A stretch of DNA of 64,000 bases from Isoetes taiwanensis (Eukaryota; Streptophyta; Lycopodiopsida; Isoetales; Isoetaceae): assembly GCA_021234155.1 (NCBI GenBank), contig JAJEKV010000065.1, forward strand, positions 6,452,446 through 6,516,445, given 5' to 3'. The notes under the pieces are model-generated. The model was not told the DNA's origin. It saw only the letters and a program-made list of their open reading frames with translations, and did not search any database. The translations under genes and the position numbers were made by a program. The first letter of the stretch is position 1. Every line of letters starts with the position of its first letter. Of the stretch, positions 1 through 10,869 are shown piece by piece.

Positions 1-1114
1 TAAGCAAGCAGCATAATAGTCGCATAGATTTCCATTACATGCTAAGCGATACATGCAGTCCATGATGTTATAAGAGTTACGTCTCAAGGTAAGCAACCCA
101 CATTTTTCTTATGCAGCCATCCAATTGTACGTGGAGTTTGAAGCAGACAAACCAGGCACATGTTGCAGATTCCTAGTCAAGTCTGTGACCACAGCAGATT
201 TTACCAACTTAAGAACCAACTCGGCATACATACTGTTTGTTGCAATAAAACTAGAATAAAAACAAATCCAACAAAGCTCTGGACAGCAATTGTGCTTGTC
301 ATGTCATGTACTATCCTTTTAAAACATGTTTACTAAGGGCATCATTAATGCCTAGGTATGCCTTGTTCCCCTGATTCAAGGTATAACACAACTAGAAAAA
401 ATTATAACATTTGCAACTGGTGTGGCCCTGGAATTGCTGTAGCAGTTGTTGGTATAACAGTTGCTGGTGACACAATCCTCTATATGAAAAGGCCAATTAT
501 TGTGTGTCTGGGTATCTGTTGACCAAACTGTTTCAAATTAAATCTCCAGCATCACAATTATGATGACATCCAATGTCCATAAACCAAGGTGGATCAAGGC
601 CTTCAGTTTTATCATCCTCAAGACAAACAACTATATCCAGCTCGAGACAAATTGTAGCCAGTCCATTGAACCCTTAATTTGGAGTTCCTTTTGATACAAG
701 GGTTGGCAATGGAGATGATGTACCCGGTTTGTGGTAGTTACCATAATGCACGCATGAGTTTCAAAAATTAGAAAATAATAAATTAGCCAACCTCTCAATG
801 GCAGAAGATGCCTATGTCTGTCAATGGCAGATGATGTCATGTTGCAAACTGGAAACACAATTTATACCAGGCTTCTTGCAAGCTTCGCCCCGTTTGGTTG
901 ATCAACAATTTCATCAAGCTTTTATGTTGTAGGCAACCTCCTGCTTTATGTTTACATGTGTACTACACCAAGCATATATATATATATTTGGTACATCAGC
1001 TGCCTCTTTAATTAGATGTCGTGCTCCGTTGAAATAGCCTTCATGACCTACAAATCACGGGAAGTATACTTTGTTTATGTCACTGTGTTCTCTCAAAATC
1101 TTGAAGTACAGAAG

Positions 1115-1338
1115 CCCTTCATCCAGCCCCTTATACTCTGCCAATTTAGAAGTGCAGAAATGGCATCGAGCTGTTTGAGGAGACTTCATCCAACTTCATT
1201 TTATGAAAGCAAGAGCTTCATGGAAACAACTGCAACGTTCGTGCCCTTCATCCAGCCCCTTATACTCTGCCAATTTAAAAGTGCAGAAATGGCATCGAGC
1301 TGTTTGATGAGACTTGATCCAACTTCATTTTACGAAAG
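1115..1338. repeat. Two direct copies of a ~95-bp unit, period 129 bp
   Basis: The segment starting CCCTTCATCCAGCCCC at 1115 recurs at 1244 with a few substitutions, including the downstream part ending in TCCAACTTCATTTTA. The unit is conserved over about 95 bases. It inflates an apparent 133-codon frame here, whose internal repetition is only a by-product of the duplicated DNA. Confidence 0.85.
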
Positions 1339-2001
1339 AAACGTTCGTAAATTGACTGTAACAGTGATTCCTTGCAAAGCATTTAAGTTGAAAATCATTT
1401 TGAAGCAAAAATACTAAAGTGCATATTGACCAAGCAAGATGCAGAAGGTATCTAACTTTTAAAATTTCAGCTACTTCCATACATGAGAAATTTCCACAAA
1501 CATAACTTAAGGCACAAACAGATTGCAAGCACTTCCCATTTAGTTCCAATGCATTGCCCTGGTGCCTCTTTGCCATTGAGAATTACAGACAATTTCTACA
1601 TATGAAAATAATCATGCTTGGCATTCACAGATGCAATAAGGGAGGATGCTAAACTACAGTGGACACTTGTAATCAGAAATGCCGTCATTAATATGCATAT
1701 ATAAGTAGTACGCACAGTAGCATGGAAAATGCTAGGGATGCTTTTGAGAGAATGCACAGGACAGATAATTATATCTTGAAAGTCCTTGATGTCAAACTAT
1801 GTCTGAAGGTCCCAAGAAAATCAAGAGAAGGGCATGGTAGGAGAAACAATACCATGCTCATCATGCTGACAAAGTGATGTTGCTGATACTGGAATTTAAT
1901 AGGAGATATGGACCAGAGGCATTTGAAGGGACTTGTATCCTTCACATAATGCATTTGGTTTTGGAGTAACTCCCTCAATATCCTTCAGTTCAGTAACATT
2001 T

Positions 2002-2080
2002 TTGATGTTTTTCACTTGAGTCCAGTAAACCATGACAACATTTTTTATGTTTTTCACTTGAGTCCAGTAAACCATGACAT
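2002..2080. repeat. Two tandem copies of a 42-bp unit
   Basis: ATGTTTTTCACTTGAGTCC followed by AGTAAACCATGACA occurs at 2005 and again at 2047. The copies are nearly identical, so this is a young slippage-type duplication. No function is evident. Confidence 0.85.
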
Positions 2081-3366
2081 CTGAGGCTAGAGACAAGGCC
2101 ACAACGTTTTTTGCATGACATGGCAGACACGTGGCTAAGCTGTACCCAGGTTAGGCAAGCCTGCTAATCATGACATTTTGCATTGCAACATTTGCAATAA
2201 AGGAATGGATTTTGACTTAGACAAAATTAGCCACTGAGAACTGTTTGGCTTGATTTTCTATTTATAAAACCAGATGCTTGTTTGTATGGCCAAGAAATAA
2301 GTATTCACAAAATGTGGTGTCCTCTCTGTAGTATTCACAAATATGTCAAAAATGAGTTTTGCAAGAATTATCTAGCACAATATTAAGTTTAATTACCCCC
2401 CTTGATTTGTTAAACCCACCCAAGCACAGATGGAGAAGGAAATATTAAGTAAATGTGTTGTTACTCTTAAAAATCCTAATACCATAAGGGTGTCAAATGT
2501 AGCACAACATTTGGTTTAACCACTCCTCTCATTGGTTCCATGATACGTTAAATTCAACAATATGATCAAGGTGCCAAGCTAAATCACATTCCAAACAGGT
2601 GCCATTTGCATCCCCCTTATGTGCTTTCTCTTATTAATGCCGTAAGAGTGATCAAAATGTGTTCTATGTCCAGGCATATGACTACGGACTTTGCAACATC
2701 CTTTTGCTGATACTATAGCCATAGTTGACACAGTTAAATGACCTCGTGATAGATATCTGCATGCGGTTCATCGGTAAAATCCAAATCACATGTTGAAACA
2801 TGTAGTAGAGCACTTCCGGTTGAATACCCTCTTGCTTTGTGATCCGCACTTCAACTTTCATTGGTCTTCCTTGAAGCGTAAAGCCGTGCAATTGGAGCCT
2901 TGACAAGATTAACCAATACGCTTTTGCGGGCTTAATTTCCCTAAACTTCTTCCAAGTATAAGCCATAAAAATGCAAAGCAAAAGCATTAGTAAATATGGC
3001 AATGAGAAGATGCCATACGAGAGGCACAACTAATCGGGCTTTTTGTCTTTATGATATCGTCGCGACAAACTAACCGATAAAGTTGCATTAAAGCCCTAAG
3101 TTCTCGATGTGTGGTCTTTTCGCTAGGATGGAAACAGCAATCCCTAAGGACGTTTGGCATGTATTTTTACATTCTTACGACTGAAGAACTTGACACCCTC
3201 CGAGACCGAGACCAAGAGATGCAGTAAATGGCAATCTAATGCTACACTTAAAGTTCTCCCATTTGCAAGGGCATTACTGCAGCACCGGAAATTGCAAAAA
3301 TGTTAGGTTATGCTCTTCAATAAAGCTGTGAAATTGCCAAACATGTTTAAACTTCTCTAGTAGTGC

Positions 3367-4545
3367 TTCCAAACCAACACCGTTATGCTCCCAATTTTTC
3401 TAGATAGGGAGCTTGAAGAATGCCAATGAATGAGTTCAAAAGTGGCTTCGACAATTGATATTAAAAAGAAGAGTAAGTCTATGAATAAAAACAGCAATTG
3501 TGACCATAGCATGTCAGAAGAGACAAAATGCAAGGAAATTATACAATGCAAGAAAGAGGCAAGAAAAACTCTTACATATCATCTTTCTTTTGGTTGGACT
3601 TTCACGTTTTGTCATTGCCTCCTTGGTGTTAACGCTAACCCCCTCTCCCAGAACCTTGACCTCTTCATTGCCTCCAATGACTTCTCCAGAACATTTCTAA
3701 CATTGCCTCCAAGGTCCTCCATAACACTTCTATCATACCCCGTTTTCCTTCAAGCTCAAATATAATGCACACACGGTAATGCAACCACATAACATCAATG
3801 GTACACGATGGAAGTAAACAAGAAATGTCAACCCAACCACAAGGCCTGTGTGTATATTACTAGAAACCTTACAAAATCCACTTTGTGCTTCGCGGATATG
3901 TAATGCAACAATTAGTAATATTTTACTAAATGCTATAAAGACTGTCTTATATAATTTCCAAACCAACACCGTTATGCTCCCAATTTTTCTAGATAGGGAG
4001 CTTGAAGAATGCCAATGAATGAGTTCAAAAGTGGCTTCGACAATTGATATTAAAAAGAAGAGTAAGTCTATGAATAAAAACAGCAATTGTGACCATAGCA
4101 TGTCAGAAGAGACAAAATGCAAGGAAATTATACAATGCAAGAAAGAGGCAAGAAAAACTCTTACATATCATCTTTCTTTTGGTTGGACTTTCACGTTTTG
4201 TCATTGCCTCCTTGGTGTTAACGCTAACCCCCTCTCCCAGAACCTTGACCTCTTCATTGCCTCCAATGACTTCTCCAGAACATTTCTAACATTGCCTCCA
4301 AGGTCCTCCATAACACTTCTATCATACCCCGTTTTCCTTCAAGCTCAAATATAATCTGCTACACAGTAATGCAACCACATAACATCAATGGTACACGATG
4401 GAAGTAAACAAGAAATGTCAACCCAACCACAAGGCCTGTGTGTATATTACTAGAAACCTTACAAAATCCACTTTGTGCTTCGCGGATATGTAATGCAACA
4501 ATTAGTAATATTTTACTAAATGCTATAAAGACTGTCTTATCCTAT
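3367..4545. repeat. 589-bp head-to-tail tandem duplication
   Basis: The unit beginning TTCCAAACCAACACC at 3367 recurs at 3956 and runs almost unchanged to 4539, for example the stretch at 3430-3760 against 4019-4350. Copy 1 ends ...CTGTCTTATATAAT before copy 2 starts. Copy 2 reaches ...CTGTCTTA at 4539, is then interrupted by the Helitron, and its last bases (TATAAT) reappear at 7722-7727. The 111-codon frame in each copy has no recognisable domain and is probably not a gene. The copies differ by only a few bases near 3766 and 4355, which implies a recent event. Confidence 0.93.
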
Positions 4546-4705
4546 TCCTATATAATAAGAAAATAGTGTCCGTCTGTCTGTCCGTCTGTGAGTCTGTATG
4601 TCACGCCGCATCGACGGTGGAGGATGCGCCACGTGGCTCGATCTCGGCCGTCCGTGGGCCTTGGCCTCTCAAAAGCTCCCAAGTTTGGTGGACAAAATTT
4701 TTTTG

Positions 4706-4778
4706 GTTTACCACGGACTTGAACCCTTGACATTGCCCCCCAAACCCCCCACCCTTACCACTAGACCAACCAGTCTTT
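4706..4778 (-). other. tRNA-like segment with pol III A and B boxes
   Basis: Read on the minus strand, TGGTCTAGTGGTAAGG (4753-4768) matches a tRNA A box and GGGTTCAAGTCCG (4714-4726) matches a B box. They lie about 27 bases apart, close to real tRNA spacing. A G-run replaces the anticodon arm, so this is not a functional tRNA. It resembles the tRNA-derived head of a SINE or a tRNA fragment captured in the Helitron. Internal pol III promoter activity is inferred from the boxes only. Confidence 0.55.
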
Positions 4779-4835
4779 TCTTGAAAGAATAAGAAGTCCA
4801 TGCTTAGTTAAGGCTGGGGCTTAATTAATTCAAGG

Positions 4836-5860
4836 ATACTCTAGGATGTTCTAGAATGTTCTAGAACCTCTTGGAATGTCCTAGAATAAGCACCTCAGTC
4901 TAAAAATAGAAAGTTTCAATCTAAAAATAGAAGTTTTTCTGAAACTTTGCAAATGCTCAAAATAGAATGTTGTGGAATGTTCTAGGTGCTCATGGGTAAG
5001 CACCTCAGTCTAAAAATAGAAAGTCAGTCTAAAAATAGAAGTTTTTTTGAAACATTGCAAGTGCTCAAAATAGAATGTTGTGGAATGTCCCAGGTGCTCA
5101 TGGGTAAGCACCTCAGTCTAAAAATAGAAAGTTTCAGTCTAAAAATAGAAATTTTTTGAAAGTTTGCAAATACTCAAAATAGAATGTTGTGGAATGTTCC
5201 AGATGCTCATGGGCAAGCACCTCAGTCTAGAAATAGAAAGTTTCAGTCTAAAAATAGAAAGTTTTTTGAAACTTTACAAATGCTCAAAATAGAATGTTCT
5301 GGAATATTCCAGATGCTCATGGGCAAGCACCCCAGTCTAGAAATAGAAAGTTTCAATCTAAAAATAGAAAGTTTTTTGAAACTTTGCAAATGCTCAACAT
5401 AGAATGTTATGGAATGTTGCAAATGCTCATGGGTAAGCACCTCAATCCAAAAATAGAAAGTTTTTTGAAACTTTGCAAATGCTCAAAATAGAATGTTCTA
5501 GAATGTTGCAAATGCTCAAAGGATACTCTAGGATGTTCTAGAGTGTTCTAGAATCTTTTGGAATGTCCTAGAATGTTCCAGATGCTCATGAGTAAGCACC
5601 TCAGTCTAAGAATAGAAAGTTTCAGTCTAAAAATAAAAGTTTTTTTTGAAACTTTGGGAATGCTCAAAATAGAATGTTGTGGAATGTTCCAGGTGCTCAT
5701 GGGTAAGCACCTCAGTCTAAGAATAGAAAGTTTCAGTCTAAAAATAGAAGGTTTTTGAAACTTTGCAAATGCTCAAAATAGAATGTTATAGAGTGTTGCA
5801 AATGCTCATGGGTAAACATCTCAATCCCTCTCCCCTTCTCTGATGATCCTAGAACCTTCT
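4836..5860. repeat. ~110-bp minisatellite with heat-shock-element-like motifs
   Basis: About eight units start with (G)TAAGCACCTCAGTCTAAAA, at roughly 4997, 5104, 5213, 5323, 5432, 5591, 5703 and 5812. Each carries one or two AGTCTAAAAATAGAAAG blocks, TTTTTTGAAACTTTGCAAATG and GAATGTTCTGGAATGTTCC-like ends. Units differ by small indels. The TTCnnGAA inverted pentamers recur in most units. There is no coding capacity beyond short chance frames. Confidence 0.9.
4849..4866. promoter_or_regulatory. Perfect heat shock element motif
   Basis: TTCTAGAATGTTCTAGAA consists of four alternating nTTCn/nGAAn pentamers with no mismatch, the consensus bound by trimeric heat shock factors. It stands at the head of the minisatellite, and degenerate or perfect three-to-four-pentamer versions recur near 5305, 5530, 5560-5580 and 6345-6365. 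Binding is inferred from the motif; no adjoining gene is obvious. Confidence 0.55.
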
Positions 5861-5879
5861 AGAATGTTCTAAAAAAAAG

Positions 5880-6340
5880 CTAGAGAGAGAAGAGAGAGGA
5901 GGGAGAGAGGAGAGAGAAGAGAGAGGAGGGAGAAGAGGGAGAGAGAGAAATAGAAAAGAGAGAGAAAGGTAGAGAGAGAGGGGAGAGAAATAAGAGATAG
6001 AGAAATAGGAGATAGAGAGAGGAGAGAGGTAGGAGATAGAGAGAGGGGAGAAATAGAAAGAGAGGAGAGAGATAGGAGTGAGAGAGGAGAGAGAGGAGAG
6101 AGGAGATAGGAGGGAGGAGGGAGGAGAGAGGAGAGAGGGAAGACAGGAGAGAGATAGGAGAGAGAAGAGAGGAGGGAGAAGAGAGAGAGAGAAGAGAAGA
6201 GAGGGAGGAAAGAGAGAGAGAGGAAAGAAGAGAGATGAGAGAGAGAGAGGAGAGAGAAGAGAGAAAGGGGAGAGGCAAGAAAGAGGCAAGAGAGAGGAGA
6301 GAGAAGAGAGAGAGAAATAGAGAAGAGAAAGAAAGATAGA
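5880..6340. repeat. Polypurine (GA-rich) tract, ~460 bp
   Basis: The plus strand is almost pure A/G, made of AGAGAG and GGAGA variants, with only isolated T or C. All long frames across it are low-complexity (Ser/Leu-rich on the minus strand, Arg/Glu-rich on the plus strand) and should not be read as proteins. Confidence 0.95.
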
Positions 6341-6649
6341 GAGAGAATGTTCTGGAATGTTCCAGATGCTCATGGGTAAACACCTCAGTCTAAAAATAGA
6401 AAGTTTCAGTCTAAAAATAGAAAGTTTTTTGAAACTTTGCAAATGCTCAAAATAAAATGTTATAGAATGTTACAGATACTCATGGGTAAACACCTCAATC
6501 CAAAAATAGAAACTTTTTTGAAACTTTGTAAATGCTAACACCTCAGTCTAAAAATAGGAAGTTTCAGTCTAAAAATAGAAAGTTTTCTTAAACTTTGTAA
6601 AAACTCAAATAGAATGTCCTAGAATGTTTCAGATGCTCTAGGCTAAGCA
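6341..6649. repeat. Further units of the ~110-bp minisatellite
   Basis: Between the two polypurine tracts the same units return (GAATGTTCTGGAATGTTCC at 6344, then AACACCTCAGTCTAAAAATAG at 6378 and related sequence to 6640). The GA tracts therefore interrupt, or expanded within, a single minisatellite. Confidence 0.88.
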
Positions 6650-7625
6650 TGAGGGAGAGAAGAGAAAGAGAGAGACAAACAGAGAGGAGAGAAGAAGAGA
6701 AGAGGAGAGAGAGAGAGGAGATAGAGAGAAGAGAGAAGAGAGAAGGAAGAGAGAGAGAGGGGGGAGAGAAGAGAAAGGAGAGAGAAAGAGAGGAGGAGGA
6801 GAAAGATTGACAGGAGGAGATAGAAGAGAGAAAGAGAGAGACAAAGAGAGAGGAGAGAGAAAAAGAGGGAGGAGAGAGAGAAAGAGCAAAAGAGGGAGAG
6901 AGAAGAGAGAAAAGAGAGAGGGAAGGGGGGAAAGAAGAGAAAGGAGAGAGAAAGAGAGGAGGGAGGAGAGAGAGAGCTGAAAAGAGAGGAGAGAGAAGAG
7001 AGAGAGAGAGGGCATGAGAGAGGGAGAAATAGGAGAGAGAGGAGAGAGATAGGGAGAGAGAGAAGGGAAAAAAGAGAAGAGAAAAAGAGAAGAGAAATGA
7101 GAGAGAGAGAACAGAGAGGAGAGAGGAGAGAGAAGACAAAGGGGAAGACTAGAGAGAGAGAGAGAGAGAGAAGATAGAGAGGAGAGAGAGAGAGAGAGAG
7201 ATAAGGAAGAGAGAGGAAGAGAGAGAGGAGAGAGGAGAGAGGAGAGAAAAGGGAGAAGAGAGATAAGAGACGAAGAGGGAGAGAGAGGGGGGGCAAAGAA
7301 GAGAGAGAGAGAGAGAGAGAGAAGAGATATGGGAGAGAGAGAGGGAAAAGAGGAGAGAGGAGAGAGAAGAGGGAGAGGAGAGCTGAAATAGAGAGGGGAG
7401 AGGAGAGAGAGGACAGAGAAGAGAGAAAGGAGAGAGGAGAAAGAGAGGGGAAAGAAAAGAGAGGAGAGAGAGGAGAGAGAAGAGAGAAAGGAGAGAGAAA
7501 GATAGAATACAGGGAGAGGGGACAAAGAGAAGGGAGAAAGAGACAAAGAGAGAAGAGGGAAGGAGAGAGGGAAGAGATAGGAGAGAGAAGAGAGAAAAGA
7601 AAGAGAGAGGAAAGAGGGAGATAGG
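6650..7625. repeat. Polypurine (GA-rich) tract, ~975 bp
   Basis: A second, longer purine-only tract of GAGAGA and GGAGA variants with rare pyrimidines. It produces several apparent frames of up to 371 codons on the minus strand that are pure Ser/Leu/Phe low complexity. Long mirror-symmetric purine runs of this kind can form triplex DNA and are prone to assembly error, so its length is uncertain. Confidence 0.95.
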
Positions 7626-7693
7626 GCACGTGGGTGGGCCCAAACCGAAGGTGCGGCCGGAGGGGAGGTCGCCGAAGCCGAAAGGGAGGGAGA

Positions 7694-7721
7694 AGAAAAG
7701 GGTTCCGCCCCCCTTTTCTAG
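7694..7721 (+). other. Helitron 3' terminal hairpin and CTAG end
   Basis: AGAAAAGGG (7694-7702) pairs perfectly with CCCTTTTCT (7711-7719) around an 8-base loop. The element ends with CTAG (7718-7721) followed by T. A shorter GGG/CCC stem (7700-7702 with 7708-7710) leaves a more usual gap before the CTAG. This fits the rolling-circle termination structure of Helitrons. Confidence 0.7.
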
Positions 7722-9260
7722 TATAATTGATAAAATGATGACTAACAGGAATAGTCATCTAGTCTATTGACAATCGCGGTATGAAAGAGTGCACATGATT
7801 ACTAACAAAAATACTCATCTAGTCTATTGGCAATCGTAGTATGAAAGCATGTGCACTATGTGGAATGCGTGCCTTTTGGCCTCAAAGGTGGAACGAGGGA
7901 AGAACTAGTTGTTTATTCACATTCTGGCTAGTGGAACTTCAACCACAAATACCTTCCATTATATTTGCACAGGAGATTCGTCTTATTGACAACAGCATTG
8001 ACAAGCAACAGACGGTGGAGGTTAAGGAACAAAAGGGCCACTTCTACAGTTGTACACCAGTAAGCTATGTAGCAAAGGCAAACACAGGAACCTCAGCTTT
8101 CTTCAACTATTATTTTAACAGTAAAATGCACTTGCAACAAAGAAAAGAAAAAAATGTCACCATAGTTGCCGATCAGTTCTTAGAGCAGCACCAGGTCAAA
8201 ACATATTGCACAAATGAATGTGACTCAACTTATGTCAGTTTTCTGAATTCAAATTGGCACAAAGGAATACAATGTAAATAAACAGATGTACATTTGGCTG
8301 TGGAAAACTGCAAAAACTCAAAACCTTCTCTTAACAATAGCTCTTTCTTTCTAACATGTATATTTGTGACAAATATTATAACCACCAAACCCAGTCCGGT
8401 TTATACACCAGAGTAAAAACTTACATAATGTTTTACCTTAATGACAAAACCAGTGGTAAGACCAAGAAAAATGGAAAGATAAGTAATGAAATGCATGCAA
8501 CAAAACTTACATAATGTCCTCAGTAATTAGTAGCAAATGGTAGAAAACTCCTACTACCTACCCCAGGTTCATGTATGAAGAAACGTGGAATTGGAGTTTC
8601 CTCTTGCAATGTATGACGAACAGTCTTGAGTGATGTCTCATCCACCTCCTTTGTATCTGACCTCTTGTTCTTTTCTGAATTTTAAAGTGCCAATTTGTTT
8701 AAAAGGAAAGGAAGAATTGACAGCAGTTCTTCATACCCTCATTGTTTCCAACAAGGATCATCCTCCAAAGCCAGCTACAAATACAGGTATTGCGTAATTG
8801 TAGTTGAAAAGGTCAAACAGCAACGGCTAACTAAAATTCTAGAGACTGGAAGAGTAACACAAAATTCATAATAAGCAGATTTTTTGCAAAAACGTGTTTC
8901 TTGCGGTCTTTCCAATTTCAAGCAGAATTTTGCTATGTCTCTCTCCAAAGCCAAGCTGAAACTTCACTGCCACCTTTAAGATCATTCAAATACATGTTTT
9001 AAATCGTTCAGACTTCATGACACTTCTATATCCCAAGTAACATACAAAAGTCACATTCACCATACAACAAAGGCAGAATTCAAACTGTTATTTTATTTTC
9101 AAGTAAAATAACCTTGCATAGCTAGTAATACACGTGCACATGTACATGGTTCAAAACTTAGAAAAACACTTGCACATCATAATCACAACAGCTTCAAGTA
9201 AGAATTTGCATTTGCACTGCAGAGACGTAGAGCGGTGCACCAATGCCAGCTTTTCCCATT
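7722..9260. other. Stretch without a supported gene
   Basis: A 146-codon open frame (7841-8281, plus) starts inside the 60-bp tandem repeat and matches no family I recognise; its start is repeat-derived, so it is likely chance. The rest is AT-rich with no convincing exon. From about 9130 the DNA adjoins the 3' end of the SLU7 copy and could include its downstream sequence. Confidence 0.45.
7741..7858. repeat. Two tandem copies of a 60-bp unit
   Basis: ACTAACAGGAATAGTCATCT and the following AGTCTATTGACAATCG at 7741 recur at 7801 with a few changes, including GTATGAAAG. They lie just outside the Helitron. No function is evident. Confidence 0.88.
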
Positions 9261-10869
9261 TTATGATAGAAAATCTTTCATTGGATCATCAAAATGGACT
9301 TTCTTCATCCTGTATGCTTCCATGTCCTCCACTGTGACCTCATCATTATGGTGTATATTGTACTTCCTCTTTCTCTCATCCTTCTCTTCTGTTCTCCTCT
9401 CATCTTCTTTTCTTAGAGCCTTTTCCAATTTCTTTTTATCCAGAACAATGTCATCTGGAACCTCAGATCCCCATGTTGCCAGGTTCTTATCCTCTTTAGG
9501 TAGAGGCTTTTCTGATACAGCCTCTTTAATGATCCATATTAGCCCAAGATAAGATCTGCAGCAGCTTCAGCAGCCTCAATGCCAGCCCTGACCTGTGCAA
9601 TAACTGTTTTCAGATCAATTGCTTGCAGCACTTGTAACCCCACTGTTGATCCTTCCAATAAGATCCCCAAACAGTTGTATGATTATTAATAAACACATCT
9701 TCTTCAGATTTGCTCTTGGGTATAGCTTTTTCTTGTCCTTTTGATGATGCGGCCTGCTCTATCATATTCAATCTGCCGCTCAGATTGTCCAAGGAGTAAT
9801 TCCATTGGCGGTTTATCCTCAGATGCTGCATTACCATATTTTGACATGATATCACTCTTCAATTCATCTTTGACCTTTTCCTTTTAATCTTGAACTCCCG
9901 GTGTAACAGTTCCGCTTGAAGGTGCTGCTTGCAAGTGAATATCCTGACCCTTTTCATAAGCTTCCCATGCATGAATATTCAGATGCTTAAATTCAGATGC
10001 CTGTCCACTCGTTCTGTTCTGATTATCTCCACAATAGAACTTCTCATTTGGATCACTATCTGGTAAAGGATCCTCCCTCATAGACCGTGTTTTAGGATCA
10101 TAGTAAGCAGAATTCACATCCAAATTAAGCAGATACTTTGCTGTGTCTTCCCTAATACGTAGATTCCTGACTGTACCAGTACTCCCTCCTCCAGTGGTAC
10201 AACACACTTTTCTGCTTTTGCGAAATCCATCTGCTTACTTTCATCCACCTTAGCTTCATCCACCTCACCGTTATCATCATCTTCCTCATCATCACTGTCT
10301 GCAGGCGCATCTGGATTGCTGTTTTTTTCTGCCAATTTTTTCAGCTGTAGCTCTTTCTGATATTTTTGACGTGCTTCATCTCTCTTCTCGTATACTTCTA
10401 TTATAGTTGAATAGGTTGAAGGCTCATAACCATTCCATCGATCCCGTTTCCCATCATAATCGAGCTCAATCTGTTCCACCTTTTCATCTGGTGCAATGTG
10501 CTTGTTTGTGAACTTAGCCCCCACCTTTCGTGGCCTTTCCATACACATTTTGGCATCATGCGTCATGGCTCCACAGTTAGTGCAAGCACCTTTGCGAAAG
10601 GTTTGAGCTTGGAAAGTCTTTGCACCACGGTCATACCATACTTTCTCATATATCCGATCCGACTTCCATTTCCTTTGATGCTTCAAACTGGGTCTTTCTG
10701 CGTTCAAATACCATGGAGCAGAGGACATATACTGTGGAATGTGAGGATTAATTTCTTTCCCATCTTCATCAAGCTCGGCGGGCGCAAGGCCTGCCTTACG
10801 GGCTTCCTCTAGTTCCAACTGCTTCTTGTGATCCTCTCGGGATTTGAATGCTCCAGATGCCGTAGCCAT
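9261..10869 (-). pseudogene. SLU7: Pre-mRNA-splicing factor SLU7, intronless frameshifted copy
   Basis: SLU7 acts in the second catalytic step of nuclear pre-mRNA splicing, helping 3' splice-site choice. Read from 10869, the protein starts [17 protein letters not shown] and contains the CCHC zinc knuckle [14 protein letters not shown] (about residues 95-110). It then has an acidic segment, [38 protein letters not shown], and the C-terminus ending DDPMKDFLS before the stop at 9261. All family blocks are present in order over 1.6 kb, the length expected for about 535 codons. At least six single-base indels break the frame (near 10205, 9925, 9893, 9750, 9600 and 9580). The lack of introns plus many indels suggests a retrocopy, but no poly(A) tail or target duplication is visible, so consensus errors in a natively intronless gene remain possible. 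Confidence 0.9.

Larger units (their letters stand above)
1..3366. other. AT-rich stretch with no supported gene
   Basis: No reading frame here has recognisable protein motifs, and the longest ones (about 1016-1417 plus, 2682-3029 minus) look like chance. The stretch holds two short local duplications (listed separately) and an AT microsatellite near 975-988. It could be intronic or intergenic DNA of a gene lying to the left of the window; I see no splice-supported exon. Confidence 0.5.
4540..7721. mobile_element. Non-autonomous Helitron, about 3.2 kb
   Basis: The element begins with TC (TCCTATTCCTATATAATAAG) after an A and ends in CTAG before a T, the A/T insertion rule of Helitrons. A perfect 9-bp stem precedes and abuts the CTAG. 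The uninterrupted first tandem copy at 3939-3955 reads ...CTGTCTTATATAATT, and joining base 4539 to base 7722 recreates the same string, so both borders are supported by an empty site. No Rep/helicase gene is present, so movement would need an enzyme in trans. The body consists of a tRNA-like segment, a ~110-bp minisatellite and GA-rich tracts, then a GC-rich 3' end. An alternative is another class of element, but the empty site and terminal dinucleotides argue for a Helitron. Confidence 0.8.

Noticed and set aside
2682-3029. Minus-strand frame with GFTLQGRPMKVEVR, faintly like the end of an ALY/REF-type RRM
   Set aside because: Too short and isolated; no RNP motifs or neighbouring exon could be found.
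3430-4354. A 111-codon frame repeated identically at 3430 and 4019
   Set aside because: Its conservation is explained by the recent 589-bp tandem duplication; no domain or codon signal.
4706-4778. Functional tRNA gene
   Set aside because: A and B boxes are present but the anticodon arm is a G run and no acceptor stem forms.
5849-7758. Long minus-strand frames of 160-370 codons rich in Ser, Leu and Phe, and the Arg/Glu-rich frame on the plus strand
   Set aside because: They are direct translations of a polypurine simple repeat, open in several frames at once.
7841-8281. 146-codon plus-strand frame
   Set aside because: Its start lies in a 60-bp tandem repeat and the protein has no recognisable feature.
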